A program made the translations under genes and the position numbers. The notes under the pieces are model-generated. The model was not told where the DNA came from. It was given only the letters and a program-made list of their open reading frames with translations, and made no database searches. From Streptomyces spongiicola (GTDB lineage: Bacteria > Actinomycetota > Actinomycetes > Streptomycetales > Streptomycetaceae), in the NCBI RefSeq assembly GCF_003122365.1, contig NZ_CP029254.1, positions 4,613,501 through 4,677,500 on the forward strand: a stretch of DNA of 64,000 nt, read 5' to 3'. Below, piece by piece: positions 54,810 through 64,000 of the stretch; the first letter of the stretch is position 1, and each line of letters begins with the position of its first letter.

Positions 54810-56411
54810 GTGAGCACTGCGCCCCGTAAACCCGTCGTACTCATCGCAGAAGAGCTGTCGCCCGCCACCGTGGACGCGCTCGGTCCGGACTTCGAGATCC
54901 GGCACTGCAACGGCGCGGACCGCGCCGAGCTGATCCCCGCCATCGCCGATGTCGACGCCGTCCTGGTGCGGTCCGCGACCAAGATCGACGCCGAGGCCGT
55001 CGCCGCCGCCGGCAAGCTCAGGGTGGTCGCCCGCGCCGGTGTCGGACTGGACAACGTCGACGTCTCCGCGGCCACCAAGGCCGGTGTCATGGTCGTCAAC
55101 GCGCCGACGTCCAACATCGTGACCGCCGCCGAACTCGCCTGCGGTCTGATCGTCGCCTCCGCGCGCAACATCCCGCAGGCCAACACCGCGCTGAAGAACG
55201 GCGAGTGGAAGCGCTCGAAGTACACCGGCGTGGAGCTGAGCGAGAAGACCCTCGGGGTCGTCGGCCTCGGCCGCATCGGCGTGCTGGTGGCCCAGCGGAT
55301 GTCCGCCTTCGGTATGCGGATCGTCGCCTTCGACCCGTATGTGCAGCCCGCGCGAGCCGCCCAGATGGGCGTCAAGCTGCTCTCGCTGGACGAGCTTCTC
55401 GAGGTCTCGGACTTCATCACCGTCCACCTGCCCAAGACGCCGGAGACCATCGGCCTCATCGGCGACGAGGCGCTGCACCGGGTGAAGCCGACCGTCCGCA
55501 TCGTCAACGCCGCGCGCGGCGGCATCGTCGACGAGGAGGCCCTGGCCAGCGCGCTCAAGGAGGGCCGGGTCGCCGGCGCGGGCCTGGACGTGTACGCGAA
55601 GGAGCCGTGCACGGACTCCCCGCTGTTCCAGTTCGACCAGGTCGTCTGCACCCCGCACCTCGGCGCGTCCACGGACGAGGCCCAGGAGAAGGCCGGTATC
55701 GCGGTCGCCAAGTCCGTCCGCCTCGCGCTCGCCGGCGAACTGGTGCCGGACGCGGTCAACGTCCAGGGCGGGGTCATCGCCGAGGACGTCCGCCCCGGTC
55801 TGCCGCTCGCCGAGAAGCTCGGCCGGATCTTCACCGCGCTGGCGGGCGAGGTCGCGGTCCGGCTCGATGTCGAGGTGTACGGCGAGATCACCCAGCACGA
55901 TGTCAAGGTGCTCGAACTCTCGGCGCTGAAGGGCGTGTTCGAGGACGTCATCGACGAGACCGTGTCATATGTGAACGCCCCGCTGTTCGCGCAGGAGCGC
56001 GGCGTCGAGGTCCGTCTGACCACCAGCTCGGACTCCCCGGACCACCGCAACGTGGTGACGGTGCGCGGCACGCTCGCGGGCGGCGAGGAGGTCGCCGTCT
56101 CCGGCACCCTGGCCGGCCCCAAGCACCTGCAGAAGATCGTGGCCATCGGCGACTACGACATCGACCTGGCGCTGGCGGACCACATGGTCGTCGCACGCTA
56201 CGAGGACCGTCCGGGCGTGGTCGGCACCGTCGGCCGCATCCTCGGCGAGGCCGGACTCAACATCGCCGGCATGCAGGTCTCGCGCCAGGAGGAGGGCGGT
56301 GAGGCGCTGGTCGTGCTCACCGTCGACGACACCGTGCCGCCGAACGTGCTGAGCGAGATCGCCGAGGAGATCGGCGCCACGTCGGCCCGTTCGGTGAACC
56401 TCGACACCTGA
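54810..56411 (+). CDS. serA: D-3-phosphoglycerate dehydrogenase
   Basis: First step of serine synthesis. 533 residues from GTG 54810 (GAGGA 6 bases upstream). NAD-binding GLGRIGVLVAQRM, catalytic R in NAARGGIVDE, E in DVYAKEPCTDS, and H in TPHLGASTDEAQ. After the catalytic part come the intervening allosteric substrate-binding domain and a C-terminal ACT domain (DRPGVVGTVGRILGEAGLNIAGMQVSR, split at 20 here only in length), as in the long mycobacterial form. Serine feedback is expected. TAGAGT at 54687-54692 is a possible -10. The end of the gene is duplicated in tandem. Confidence 0.96.
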   Translation: MSTAPRKPVVLIAEELSPATVDALGPDFEIRHCNGADRAELIPAIADVDAVLVRSATKIDAEAVAAAGKLRVVARAGVGLDNVDVSAATKAGVMVVNAPTSNIVTAAELACGLIVASARNIPQANTALKNGEWKRSKYTGVELSEKTLGVVGLGRIGVLVAQRMSAFGMRIVAFDPYVQPARAAQMGVKLLSLDELLEVSDFITVHLPKTPETIGLIGDEALHRVKPTVRIVNAARGGIVDEEALASALKEGRVAGAGLDVYAKEPCTDSPLFQFDQVVCTPHLGASTDEAQEKAGIAVAKSVRLALAGELVPDAVNVQGGVIAEDVRPGLPLAEKLGRIFTALAGEVAVRLDVEVYGEITQHDVKVLELSALKGVFEDVIDETVSYVNAPLFAQERGVEVRLTTSSDSPDHRNVVTVRGTLAGGEEVAVSGTLAGPKHLQKIVAIGDYDIDLALADHMVVARYEDRPGVVGTVGRILGEAGLNIAGMQVSRQEEGGEALVVLTVDDTVPPNVLSEIAEEIGATSARSVNLDT

Positions 56412-56450
56412 GACCCGGCTCTCCGCGACACCCGAGGCCCGGCTCTCCGC
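56403..56450. repeat. 24-base tandem duplication over the serA stop codon
   Basis: Two copies of a 24-base unit, 56403-56426 and 56427-56450, differing at two positions. The first contains the serA stop TGA (56409-56411); in the second that triplet is CGA. Confidence 0.88.
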
Positions 56451-56461
56451 GTTTCCCGCAC

Positions 56462-56502
56462 CCGCCCCCGCACACCCGTCCCGCTCGGGTGTGCGGGGGC
56501 GG
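56462..56502. terminator. Bidirectional terminator between serA and the PucR-type gene
   Basis: A 17-bp perfect stem, CCGCCCCCGCACACCCG against CGGGTGTGCGGGGGCGG, with loop TCCCGCT. The two genes converge here. To the right, at 56609-56697, CGGTCCTTCGCGGGTCCT-like words are repeated in tandem. Confidence 0.85.
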
Positions 56503-56710
56503 CCGCACTCCCGCCCTCCCCACCGTCTTCGCGCCACCGGGCCCGCCCTCGCCCGCACCGGCCGGCCGGCCCGGGAACGGCATCGGGACGACGCGCCTTC
56601 GGTCCTCCGGTCCTTCGCCGGTCCTCCGGTTCTCCGGTCCTTCGCGGGTCCTCGGGTCCTTCGCGGGTCCTCGGGTCCCTCGCCGGTCCTGGGGCCCCTG
56701 GACCACCGGG

Positions 56711-58108
56711 TCACAGCCGGGCGGTCTTCAGCACCATGTGCAGTAGCAGCCGGTCCTCGCCGTCGTCCAGATCGAGTCCGGTGAGTCGCTCCACCCGGGA
56801 CAGCCGGTAGTAGAGGGTCTGGCGGTGGATCCCCAGGGCGGCTGCCGCCCGGCCCACCTGGCCGGCGCAGTCCAGGAACACCTCGGCGGTCCGGGCGAGT
56901 TCGGCGTGCGCCGGGGCGAGCAGGGCCGCGGTCGCGGGGTCCGGGGGCAGACCGGGAGGGAGCCCGGTCAGCAGCCGGTACGGGCCGATCGAGGCCCAGT
57001 CGGCGACGGGGCCGTGCCGGGGCTCGGCGAGGGCCGCCCGTGCCGCCGAGGCGGCCTCCCGCCAGGAGGCGGCGAGGTCGGCCGTGCCCCGGCGGGGGAG
57101 GGCGATGCCCGCGGCGACGGGACCGGCGGCCTCCGCCAGCCGGCCGGCCGCACCGAGAGCCGGTGCGAGCACGTCGGCGGCGCGAAGGCGCACCAGCACG
57201 GCGAGGGCGCGCCCGTCCGTGCCGCCCCCGTCCGCGAACCCGTCTGCGCCTCCGTCTGCGTCTCCGTCTGCGAGCCTGTCCGCGCCCCCGTCGCCGGCCG
57301 TGTCCACGGCGGTGCGGGGGCTCTCGTCCGGGCCCCGCCCGCCGCGAGCGCCCTTCCCGGTCCGTCCCGGCGAGGCCGCGGAGCCCCGGCCGGGGCTCCC
57401 GGGGCGCGAGGGAACCCCGCCGGAGACCGCACGGAGTCCGGGAGCCGCGGAAGGGTGCTGCGCTGCGGGACCCCGCGGCCCTTGCCAGGGCACCGTGCAC
57501 AGCGCCGAGGCCCCCGCGACGGTACGGGCCGACGGGGCCTCGCCGGACGGCCAGGGAGCCACGCACACCACGGTGTGGAGCCCCTCGGCTGCCGGGCCGA
57601 GCGCGGTGCGGAGAGCCGCCAGGGCCATGTCGTACCGCCAGCCGCGCTCGGCGGTGAGCACGGCACGGAACTCCCGGGACAGATCCGCGCCCGCCCGTTC
57701 CTCGTCGGCGAGCAGGGCCCCGATCCGGTCGGTCACGGCCATGGCCGAAGCCAGCTGCGCGGCCGTCGGCCCGGGCCGGGAGTCGAGCAGCCACACATAG
57801 CCGAGGACGACCCCGCGATGGCGGACGGGCAGGCAGATCCGGCCACGGAGCACGCCGGCCTCGGGCGCCGCCGGGATCAGCACCGGGCCGGACGCCCGGG
57901 TGATGCCGAAGCCCTCGAACCAGGACCGCACCGCGCTGGTGGACTTCCTGGTGAGGATCGATCGGGTGCGCACGGGGTCCATGGCGCTGTCGTCGTCGCC
58001 GTCGTGCGCGCCGAAGGCGATGAGTTCGAAGTCCCGGTTCTCCAGCGTCGCGGGGACGCCCAGCAGGCCCGATATCTCGTCCACCAGTTCCTGGTAATCG
58101 CCCTTCAC
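56711..58108 (-). CDS. PucR-family transcriptional regulator, likely for proline catabolism
   Basis: 465 residues from GTG 58108 (GGGAG about 9 bases upstream); ATG 58144 would add 12. N-terminal purine-catabolism-type sensory region (VDEISGLLGVPATLENRDF) and C-terminal HTH_30 domain: AAALGIHRQTLYYRLSRVE. Between them, about residues 210-300, lies a low-complexity GRGSAASPGRTGKGARGG and GDADGGADGFADGG run that is not part of the family. It is divergent from the proline dehydrogenase gene, with both genes sharing a 184-base control region. Regulation of putB/pruA is therefore likely but inferred. Confidence 0.85.
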   Translation of the reverse strand: MKGDYQELVDEISGLLGVPATLENRDFELIAFGAHDGDDDSAMDPVRTRSILTRKSTSAVRSWFEGFGITRASGPVLIPAAPEAGVLRGRICLPVRHRGVVLGYVWLLDSRPGPTAAQLASAMAVTDRIGALLADEERAGADLSREFRAVLTAERGWRYDMALAALRTALGPAAEGLHTVVCVAPWPSGEAPSARTVAGASALCTVPWQGPRGPAAQHPSAAPGLRAVSGGVPSRPGSPGRGSAASPGRTGKGARGGRGPDESPRTAVDTAGDGGADRLADGDADGGADGFADGGGTDGRALAVLVRLRAADVLAPALGAAGRLAEAAGPVAAGIALPRRGTADLAASWREAASAARAALAEPRHGPVADWASIGPYRLLTGLPPGLPPDPATAALLAPAHAELARTAEVFLDCAGQVGRAAAALGIHRQTLYYRLSRVERLTGLDLDDGEDRLLLHMVLKTARL

Positions 58109-58292
58109 CCGGTCATTCTCCCATCGGGCGCCGCATCTCTTCATACAAATGTCCGAAGAGGTGCGGCTGGAAGCGTGACAGCTGTCGATGGCCCGGCGCC
58201 GGAGCGGTATCTAGGTTTCACGGTGGTTGTCCGTGCCGTACACCGGGCGGTCGGTTTCCGGCCCCCGCCACCCGTGTTCCGTGGAGGTGCCC

Positions 58293-59219
58293 GTGCTGGG
58301 TCCCCTGATCCTCGCCGCGTCGCGCAGCGACAGGATGCGCCGTCTGGTCTCGGCCGCCCCGATGACGAAGCCGGTCGTCGACCGCTTCATCCCCGGGGAG
58401 ACGGTCGACCAGGTCATCCCGATCGTGGCCGGGCTCACGGGGAGGGGGCTGGAGGTCACTCTGGACGTGGTGGGCGAGGACATCACCACCCGCGAGCAGG
58501 CCGCCGCGGCACGCGACGCGTATCTGCGGCTGATCGAGCGGCTCGAGCCCCTGGCCCTGGGCACCCGGGCCGAGGTGTCGGTCAAGCTGTCGATGTTCGG
58601 CCAGTCCCTGGAGGGCGGCCACGCGCTGGCGCTGGAGAACGTCCGCCCGGTCGTCGAGGCCGCCGCCGCGATCGGCACCACGGTCACCCTGGACGCCGAG
58701 GACCACACCACCCTGGACTCGATGTTCGCGGTCCACGAGGAGCTGCGGAAGGACTTCCCGGGGACCGGATGCGTGATCCAGTCCTACCTCTTCCGCACCG
58801 AGGAGGACGCCCGCCGGCTCGCCGCCGACGGCAGCCGCGTCCGTCTGGTGAAGGGCGCCTACAAGGAGCCGGCCTCCGTCGCCCACCAGGACAGGGCCGA
58901 GGTCGACAAGGCGTACGTCCGCATCCTGCGGACCCTGATGGAGGGCGCGGGCTACCCGATGATCGGGTCCCACGACCCGCGGCTGATCTCCGTCGGCCAG
59001 GAGCTCGCGCGCCGCGCCGGGCGCAAACCGGATGAGTACGAGTTCCAGATGCTGTACGGGATCCGCAGCGACGAGCATCTGCGGCTGGCGGCCCAGGGCC
59101 ACCGGATGCGGGTGTACACGGCGTACGGGACCGACTGGTACGGCTACTTCATGCGCCGTCTCGCCGAGAAGCCGGCCAACCTGCTGTTCTTCGTCCGCTC
59201 GATGATCACCAAGAACTGA
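58293..59219 (+). CDS. putB: Proline dehydrogenase
   Basis: Oxidises L-proline to pyrroline-5-carboxylate with FAD. 308 residues from GTG 58293 (GGAGG 5 bases upstream), VLGPLILAASRSDRMRRLV; other in-frame GTGs lie at 58281 and 58287. Typical of the short monofunctional enzyme: VSVKLSMFGQSLEGGHALA, TLDAEDHTT, VIQSYLFRTEEDARRLA, VRLVKGAYKEP and the C-terminal GTDWYGYFMRRLAEKPAN. TAGGTT at 58212-58217 is a good -10. It lies 287 bases before the P5C dehydrogenase gene. Confidence 0.94.
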   Translation: MLGPLILAASRSDRMRRLVSAAPMTKPVVDRFIPGETVDQVIPIVAGLTGRGLEVTLDVVGEDITTREQAAAARDAYLRLIERLEPLALGTRAEVSVKLSMFGQSLEGGHALALENVRPVVEAAAAIGTTVTLDAEDHTTLDSMFAVHEELRKDFPGTGCVIQSYLFRTEEDARRLAADGSRVRLVKGAYKEPASVAHQDRAEVDKAYVRILRTLMEGAGYPMIGSHDPRLISVGQELARRAGRKPDEYEFQMLYGIRSDEHLRLAAQGHRMRVYTAYGTDWYGYFMRRLAEKPANLLFFVRSMITKN

Positions 59220-59506
59220 CGGGGGAGGGACCGGCGACGGACACCACCCGCACCCGTGCCGCACGACGGCACCCGCCGCCCCTCGGCCCCACCGGGCCGG
59301 ACGAGGTTCCGCGCACGGCGCACCGGGAGCCGCGGGACCGGCGGCTCCGCCCCGACGGGCTTCCCGCCCGCCCCGACGGGCTTCCCGCCCGCCGCGACGG
59401 GCGCGGGACGGTCGGGCCCTGACCGCGACGCATCACATGCCACCGCTTCAGCTCCTCCCGGCTGGAGTCGGCCATACACTTGGAAATCCACTCGGAAGAG
59501 GTAGCC

Positions 59507-61138
<1,632 letters not shown>

Positions 61139-61148
61139 CACCCGGGCC

Positions 61149-61215
61149 GGGACGGGCCGTGAGGCCCGTCCCCGTGGGCCCCGCCCCCGCCGGTTCTCCC
61201 CGGACCGGCGGGGGC
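61149..61215 (+). terminator. Two hairpins after pruA
   Basis: First: GGGACGGGCC / GGCCCGTCCC with a GTGA tetraloop (61149-61172), 10 bp. Second: GCCCCCGCCGGT / ACCGGCGGGGGC (61183-61215), 12 bp with a 9-base loop. A double terminator is the natural reading. Confidence 0.8.
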
Positions 61216-61287
61216 GCTGCACGTCCGGCACCCGGCCGGGGGCGGGCCTAGGCTGCTGGGGAGGGGGCCCGCGCGAGGAGGCACGCC

Positions 61288-61527
61288 ATGCCCGGTTCCA
61301 CCACACTCGGCCCCGGCCACGGGGCCGACGCCATCGAGCATCCCGACGCACAGCGGCTCGCTTCCGTCATGAAGGAACTCCACCGGCTCCTGACGGCGGC
61401 GGGGCCGGACAGAATCACGGATCCGCAGGTCGCCGAGCTGTGCGGCGGCGAGGCGCACCGCCGCGAGGAGTTCACCGACTGGGTGGACCGGGTCGCGCAC
61501 CAACTGGAGAAGGCCGTCTCGCGCTAG
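61288..61527 (+). CDS. Small hypothetical protein, 79 residues
   Basis: ATG 61288 is preceded by GAGGAGG at 7 bases. The protein is soluble, charged and helical, with HPDAQRLASVMKELHRLL and a C-terminal REEFTDWVDRVAHQLEKAVS; I do not recognise a family. Coding bias and the strong Shine-Dalgarno support expression. TAGGCT at about 61249-61254 may be the -10. Confidence 0.7.
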   Translation: MPGSTTLGPGHGADAIEHPDAQRLASVMKELHRLLTAAGPDRITDPQVAELCGGEAHRREEFTDWVDRVAHQLEKAVSR

Positions 61528-61932
61528 TGCCGCGTCAGACGGGGTCTGCCCGTCGGCGGCGACGCGGAGAGTCGCCGTGCCGGGCGTCGCGACGGGGCGA
61601 ACGTCGCCTGACGCTTGCCGCTCCGCCCGGGAGGGCGTGGACGGGTGGGCCGGGGCGCGGCCGCTGGTTCGTGGCCGCGGGAGAGCCTTCCGGGCCGTGC
61701 TCCCGGGCCCTGCCCGCCCGGCTCGTGCGAGCGGCCGGGGTGGGGCGCACCGGCCGCTCGGTTCCACCGCCGGGGCGGTTGCCGCAGCGCCGGTTCCCGG
61801 GCCGAGTGGTTCATGGCGGTGTGGGGCCCCGGACGCCTGCGGAGCCCGACTCCCTCCAGGCGTGGCGAATTCCCGATGCCGTGACGGCCTTCGGCGAAGG
61901 CGGAAGCGCTGGTGCCTGAGAGAGTTGCCCGC
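61528..61932. other. Intergenic region, nothing recognised
   Basis: 405 bases. Several frames are open by composition, none with a start site supported by a Shine-Dalgarno. No RNA gene or repeat of note is seen. It must contain the promoter of the acetyltransferase gene. Confidence 0.4.
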
Positions 61933-62490
61933 ATGACGGACAACACGACCGGGTCGCTGCGCACGGCCCACACCTACCAGCTGTCCGAAGCCGCCCTCGG
62001 CGAGATCCGCGCACTGCTCGACGCAGCCTTCGACGGCGACTTCGGCGACGACGACTGGTCCCACGGGCTCGGCGGCATCCACGCCTTCATCCGCGACCGG
62101 GACGGCCTGGCCGCCCACGGCAGTGTGATCATGCGCAGGGTGGTGCACGGTGAACGCTCCTACCGCGTCGGCTACCTCGAGGCGGTGGCCGTCCGTGCCG
62201 ACCGCCGGCGTCAGGGCCTGGGCGGGCGGGTGACGGGCGCTCTGGAGAGGGTGATCGACGGCGCGTACGAGTTCGGGGCCCTCTCTGCGTCCGACGACGG
62301 CGCGGAGCTGTACCGCTCCCGCGGCTGGCGGCCTTGGCGCGGCAGCGTCGAGGTCCTCAGCCCCGGCGGCGTCGTCCCCCTCCCGGGCGAGGGGGACTCC
62401 ACCTTCCTGCGGCAGCCGACGGGGCGGTCCCTGCCGGACCCCGCGGCGGCCTCCCTGCTCTTCGACTGGCGCGACGGCGACGTGCTCTGA
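61933..62490 (+). CDS. AAC(2')-I-type aminoglycoside 2'-N-acetyltransferase homologue
   Basis: 185 residues from ATG 61933 (GAGAGAG about 9 bases upstream). The order of segments follows AAC(2')-Ic of Mycobacterium tuberculosis as I remember it: FDGDFGDDDWSHGLGGIHAF, then SVIMRRVVHGERSYRVGYLE, the acetyl-CoA motif VAVRADRRRQGLGGRV, GAYEFGALSASDDGAELY and RGWRPWRG, ending LLFDWRDGDVL. The family acetylates the 2' amino group of gentamicin-type aminoglycosides; in mycobacteria it is chromosomal and intrinsic, with a debated native role. No transfer signs or biosynthetic cluster is visible nearby. Resistance activity is inference. Confidence 0.85.
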   Translation: MTDNTTGSLRTAHTYQLSEAALGEIRALLDAAFDGDFGDDDWSHGLGGIHAFIRDRDGLAAHGSVIMRRVVHGERSYRVGYLEAVAVRADRRRQGLGGRVTGALERVIDGAYEFGALSASDDGAELYRSRGWRPWRGSVEVLSPGGVVPLPGEGDSTFLRQPTGRSLPDPAAASLLFDWRDGDVL

Positions 62491-62590
62491 TGGTGATGCG
62501 CTCCGGCGGCGACGTGCTCTGATGGTGATGCGCTCCGGCGGCGCCGTGTTCCGATGGTGATGTGCTCCGGCGGTGATGTGCTCCGGCGGT
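62479..62590. repeat. 32-base tandem repeat over the acetyltransferase stop codon
   Basis: A 32-base unit beginning GACGTGCTCTGATGG occurs at 62479-62510 and 62511-62542 without change, then degenerately at 62543-62574 and as a half copy to 62590. The first copy includes the stop TGA (62488-62490). Confidence 0.92.
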
Positions 62591-63109
62591 GCCGGTGCCG
62601 GTGCCGGTGAGGGCACCACGGTGCGTCCGGGCCGGGCGGGTCAGGCGGGTCAGGTGGGTCGGGCCGGGCGGGTCGGCTTGGGCGGGAGGTCGACCGGCGG
62701 CCGGCCGTGCTGTGACCCGAACGCTCCGCACGGGCCGTCTCGTTCCCGCGGTGAAGCCCGCGGCCTCCTGTCGGCGGTCGGACGGGCCCGCCCTGCCGAG
62801 TCCTCGTCGGACGCGCGGAGGGCTCCCGGAGCTTCGTGGAGCTTCGTGAAGCTTCGTGAAGCAACGTCGAGCAACATGGAGCACCTCTCCGACCTGCGCT
62901 TCTTCAAGATCGCGTCTCAGATTGTAGGAAGTCCGACTAATTGTGGAGACAGCGGAGCCGCGGTCCCTTAGCTTTGTAGGAGCCGAACGTCTCGCTCGAT
63001 CCAGCGAATGGCGGCCGGAGCCGGAGCCCCGAGGCAGGCAACCCCTGCGGCCCGTTCCCCGCCCCTTCCGGCGCCTTCGATCGTTCCCGATCTCAAGGAG
63101 TCGACGACC
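62591..63109. other. Intergenic region with AT-rich palindrome upstream of a small ORF
   Basis: First part: GCGGGTCAGGCGGG and GAGCTTCGTG tandem words (about 62636-62660 and 62830-62862). From 62905 to 62985 the DNA is distinctly richer in A and T than its surroundings. It contains the imperfect palindrome GTAGGAAGTCCGAC at 62924-62937, flanked by GTCTC and GAGAC, and a second TTGTAGGA at 62974-62981. This looks like a promoter/operator region for the 48-residue ORF at 63110. Confidence 0.5.
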
Positions 63110-63256
63110 ATGCCCGAGCAGACCCTTCTCCGCCGCCGTGTCCGCCACACGCCCCGCATCAGCGAGACCGATCGCAGGAGCACCGCTGCGAACGCCGCCG
63201 CGGCTCTGCAACGCGCCCTGGACCGCAGGGACAACGGCGGCGAGACCGGCCACTGA
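63110..63256 (+). CDS. Small basic hypothetical protein, 48 residues
   Basis: ATG 63110 follows AAGGAG at 9 bases. The peptide opens MPEQTLLRRRVRHTPRISE and continues with an alanine-rich helix (RSTAANAAAALQRALDRR) and an acidic/glycine end. It has no cysteine pattern or signal peptide. I do not recognise it. The good ribosome site and the AT-rich control region upstream support a real gene. Confidence 0.6.
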   Translation: MPEQTLLRRRVRHTPRISETDRRSTAANAAAALQRALDRRDNGGETGH

Positions 63257-63567
63257 CCGGCCGCTGACCGGTCGAAGGCCGGTCGGTGACCGGCGGGGCC
63301 GGCCGGTGGCGCCCGGGGGTCACCGGCCCGGCCCGTGCCGGCGCTCCGGTCGGGCCGCCGCGTTCCGGTGGAGCGCCCGACGCACTCGCGGTCGCCGGCG
63401 TCCGTTCTCGCGCTCCGTCCGCCGGCTTCCTCCTTTCGCTCCGCAGTCCTTCGGTCGGTCAGCCACCCGTCGGGGACGCGCCGGGTCCGGGTGGGCGCGG
63501 ACGGCGGCACGCGTCCGCATGGTGGACGTCGAGTGTCATTCGATGGGACGCGGAGTACGGTGCGGAT
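63257..63567. other. Intergenic region before leuB
   Basis: 311 bases. The part just after the small ORF has repeated GACCGGCCGCTGACCGGTCG-type words (about 63246-63300) that could fold, and the rest is unremarkable. The leuB promoter is at the right end. Confidence 0.45.
63556..63567 (+). promoter_or_regulatory. Likely -10 of a leaderless leuB transcript
   Basis: TACGGT at 63556-63561 is followed by 6 bases and then the leuB ATG, the same spacing as at 21919-21931. There is no Shine-Dalgarno in front of leuB. Confidence 0.45.
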
Positions 63568-64000
63568 ATGTCTCGCAGCCTCAATCTCGCAGTGATCCCC
63601 GGCGACGGCATCGGCCGGGAGGTGGTGGCCCAGGGCCTCAAGGTCCTCTCGGCCGTGCTTCCCCAGGATGTGAAGCTGGAGACCCGGGAGTACGACCTCG
63701 GTGCCAAGCGCTGGCACCGTACCGGCGAGACCCTCCCGGAGGCGGAACTCGACTCCCTCCGGCGCCATGACGCGATCCTCCTCGGGGCGATCGGCGACCC
63801 GTCCGTGCCGGCCGGTGTCCTGGAGCGAGGGCTGCTGCTCAAGCTGCGGTTCGCCTTCGACCACTACGTCAACCTGCGTCCCTCGAAGCTCTTTCCGAAC
63901 ACCGCGACCCCGCTGGCCGGCCGCCCCGAGATCGACTTCGTGGTCGTCCGCGAGGGTACCGAGGGCCCGTACACCGGCAACGGCGGTTCCCTGCGCACCG
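63568..64000 (+). CDS. leuB: 3-isopropylmalate dehydrogenase, N-terminal part
   Basis: The gene runs off the right edge; 144 codons are present. MSRSLNLAVIPGDGIGREVV is the family start with the NAD-binding GDGIG motif; LGAIGDP, LRFAFDHYVNLRPSKLFP and FVVVREGTEGPYTGNGG follow, all standard for the LeuB/IDH superfamily. It catalyses oxidative decarboxylation of 3-isopropylmalate in leucine synthesis, consistent with ilvBNC 10 kb upstream. The start has a leaderless-type promoter. Confidence 0.94.
   Translation, partial: MSRSLNLAVIPGDGIGREVVAQGLKVLSAVLPQDVKLETREYDLGAKRWHRTGETLPEAELDSLRRHDAILLGAIGDPSVPAGVLERGLLLKLRFAFDHYVNLRPSKLFPNTATPLAGRPEIDFVVVREGTEGPYTGNGGSLRT

Noticed and set aside
54806..56146. 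446-codon minus-strand frame opposite serA
   Set aside because: Antisense shadow of a gene with complete SerA motifs.

Overview
The window is high-GC actinobacterial DNA with strong G/C bias at third codon positions, frequent GTG starts, 4-base stop/start overlaps and leaderless-looking promoters. Gene content and order (sdaA-glyA-gcvH-gcvT; oligopeptide ABC operon; cysteine desulfurase and mnmA; ligA; gatCAB; ilvBNC; serA; leuB) fit a Streptomyces chromosome. From memory, the order resembles the S. coelicolor core region from about SCO5469 to SCO5522. I ran no database search.

Layout. 1-6381: the 3' part of a type I-E CRISPR-Cas locus (end of cas7e, then cas5e, cas6e, cas1, cas2), a leader and an array of 54 repeats. 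6448-10884 (minus strand): sdaA, glyA, gcvH and gcvT, preceded by a tandem glycine riboswitch, forming a glycine-to-serine-to-pyruvate route. 11276-14207: a divergent P-loop kinase-like gene and two SseB-family genes. 14793-20998: a five-gene peptide ABC importer with a hairpin after the binding-protein gene. 21219-30979: TRIC-type channel, thioesterase, cysteine desulfurase, amidase, mnmA, a possible gene remnant, a dehydrogenase, a MetE-type protein and ligA. 31219-33345: a GGDEF-EAL membrane protein, probably rmdB, followed by a minisatellite. 34175-37744: gatC, gatA, a 79-residue membrane protein and gatB. 38125-47470: a hypothetical gene, an MMPL transporter, two GNAT proteins, a glucose/sorbosone dehydrogenase-type lipoprotein, an aldo/keto reductase and a 2-hydroxyacid dehydrogenase. 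47690-50722: a second c-di-GMP protein with intact GGDEF and degenerate EAL. 50756-56411: a leader peptide and attenuator, then ilvB, ilvN, ilvC and serA. 56711-61138: a PucR-family regulator divergent from proline dehydrogenase and P5C dehydrogenase. 61288-64000: small ORFs, an AAC(2')-I-type acetyltransferase and the start of leuB.

How genes work together. Glycine sensed by the riboswitch should switch on GcvT/GcvH, then GlyA and SdaA, which would burn excess glycine through serine to pyruvate. Pyruvate is an IlvB substrate, and branched-chain synthesis is itself attenuated through an ILVL-containing leader peptide. Cysteine desulfurase and MnmA can form a sulfur relay for tRNA 2-thiouridine. 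PutB and PruA convert proline to glutamate next to a likely regulator.

The most unusual structural feature is the abundance of tandem repeats. Six genes carry short tandem repeats that begin at or next to their own stop codon. Minisatellites fill several intergenic gaps, and at least four proteins carry low-complexity expansions. The CRISPR array also gives a clean internal signal about the repeat/spacer boundary. Nothing here is certainly a new defence or biosynthetic system; the less explained loci are the SseB pair, the 48-residue ORF behind an AT-rich palindrome at 62924-62937, and the stop-codon-anchored repeats.
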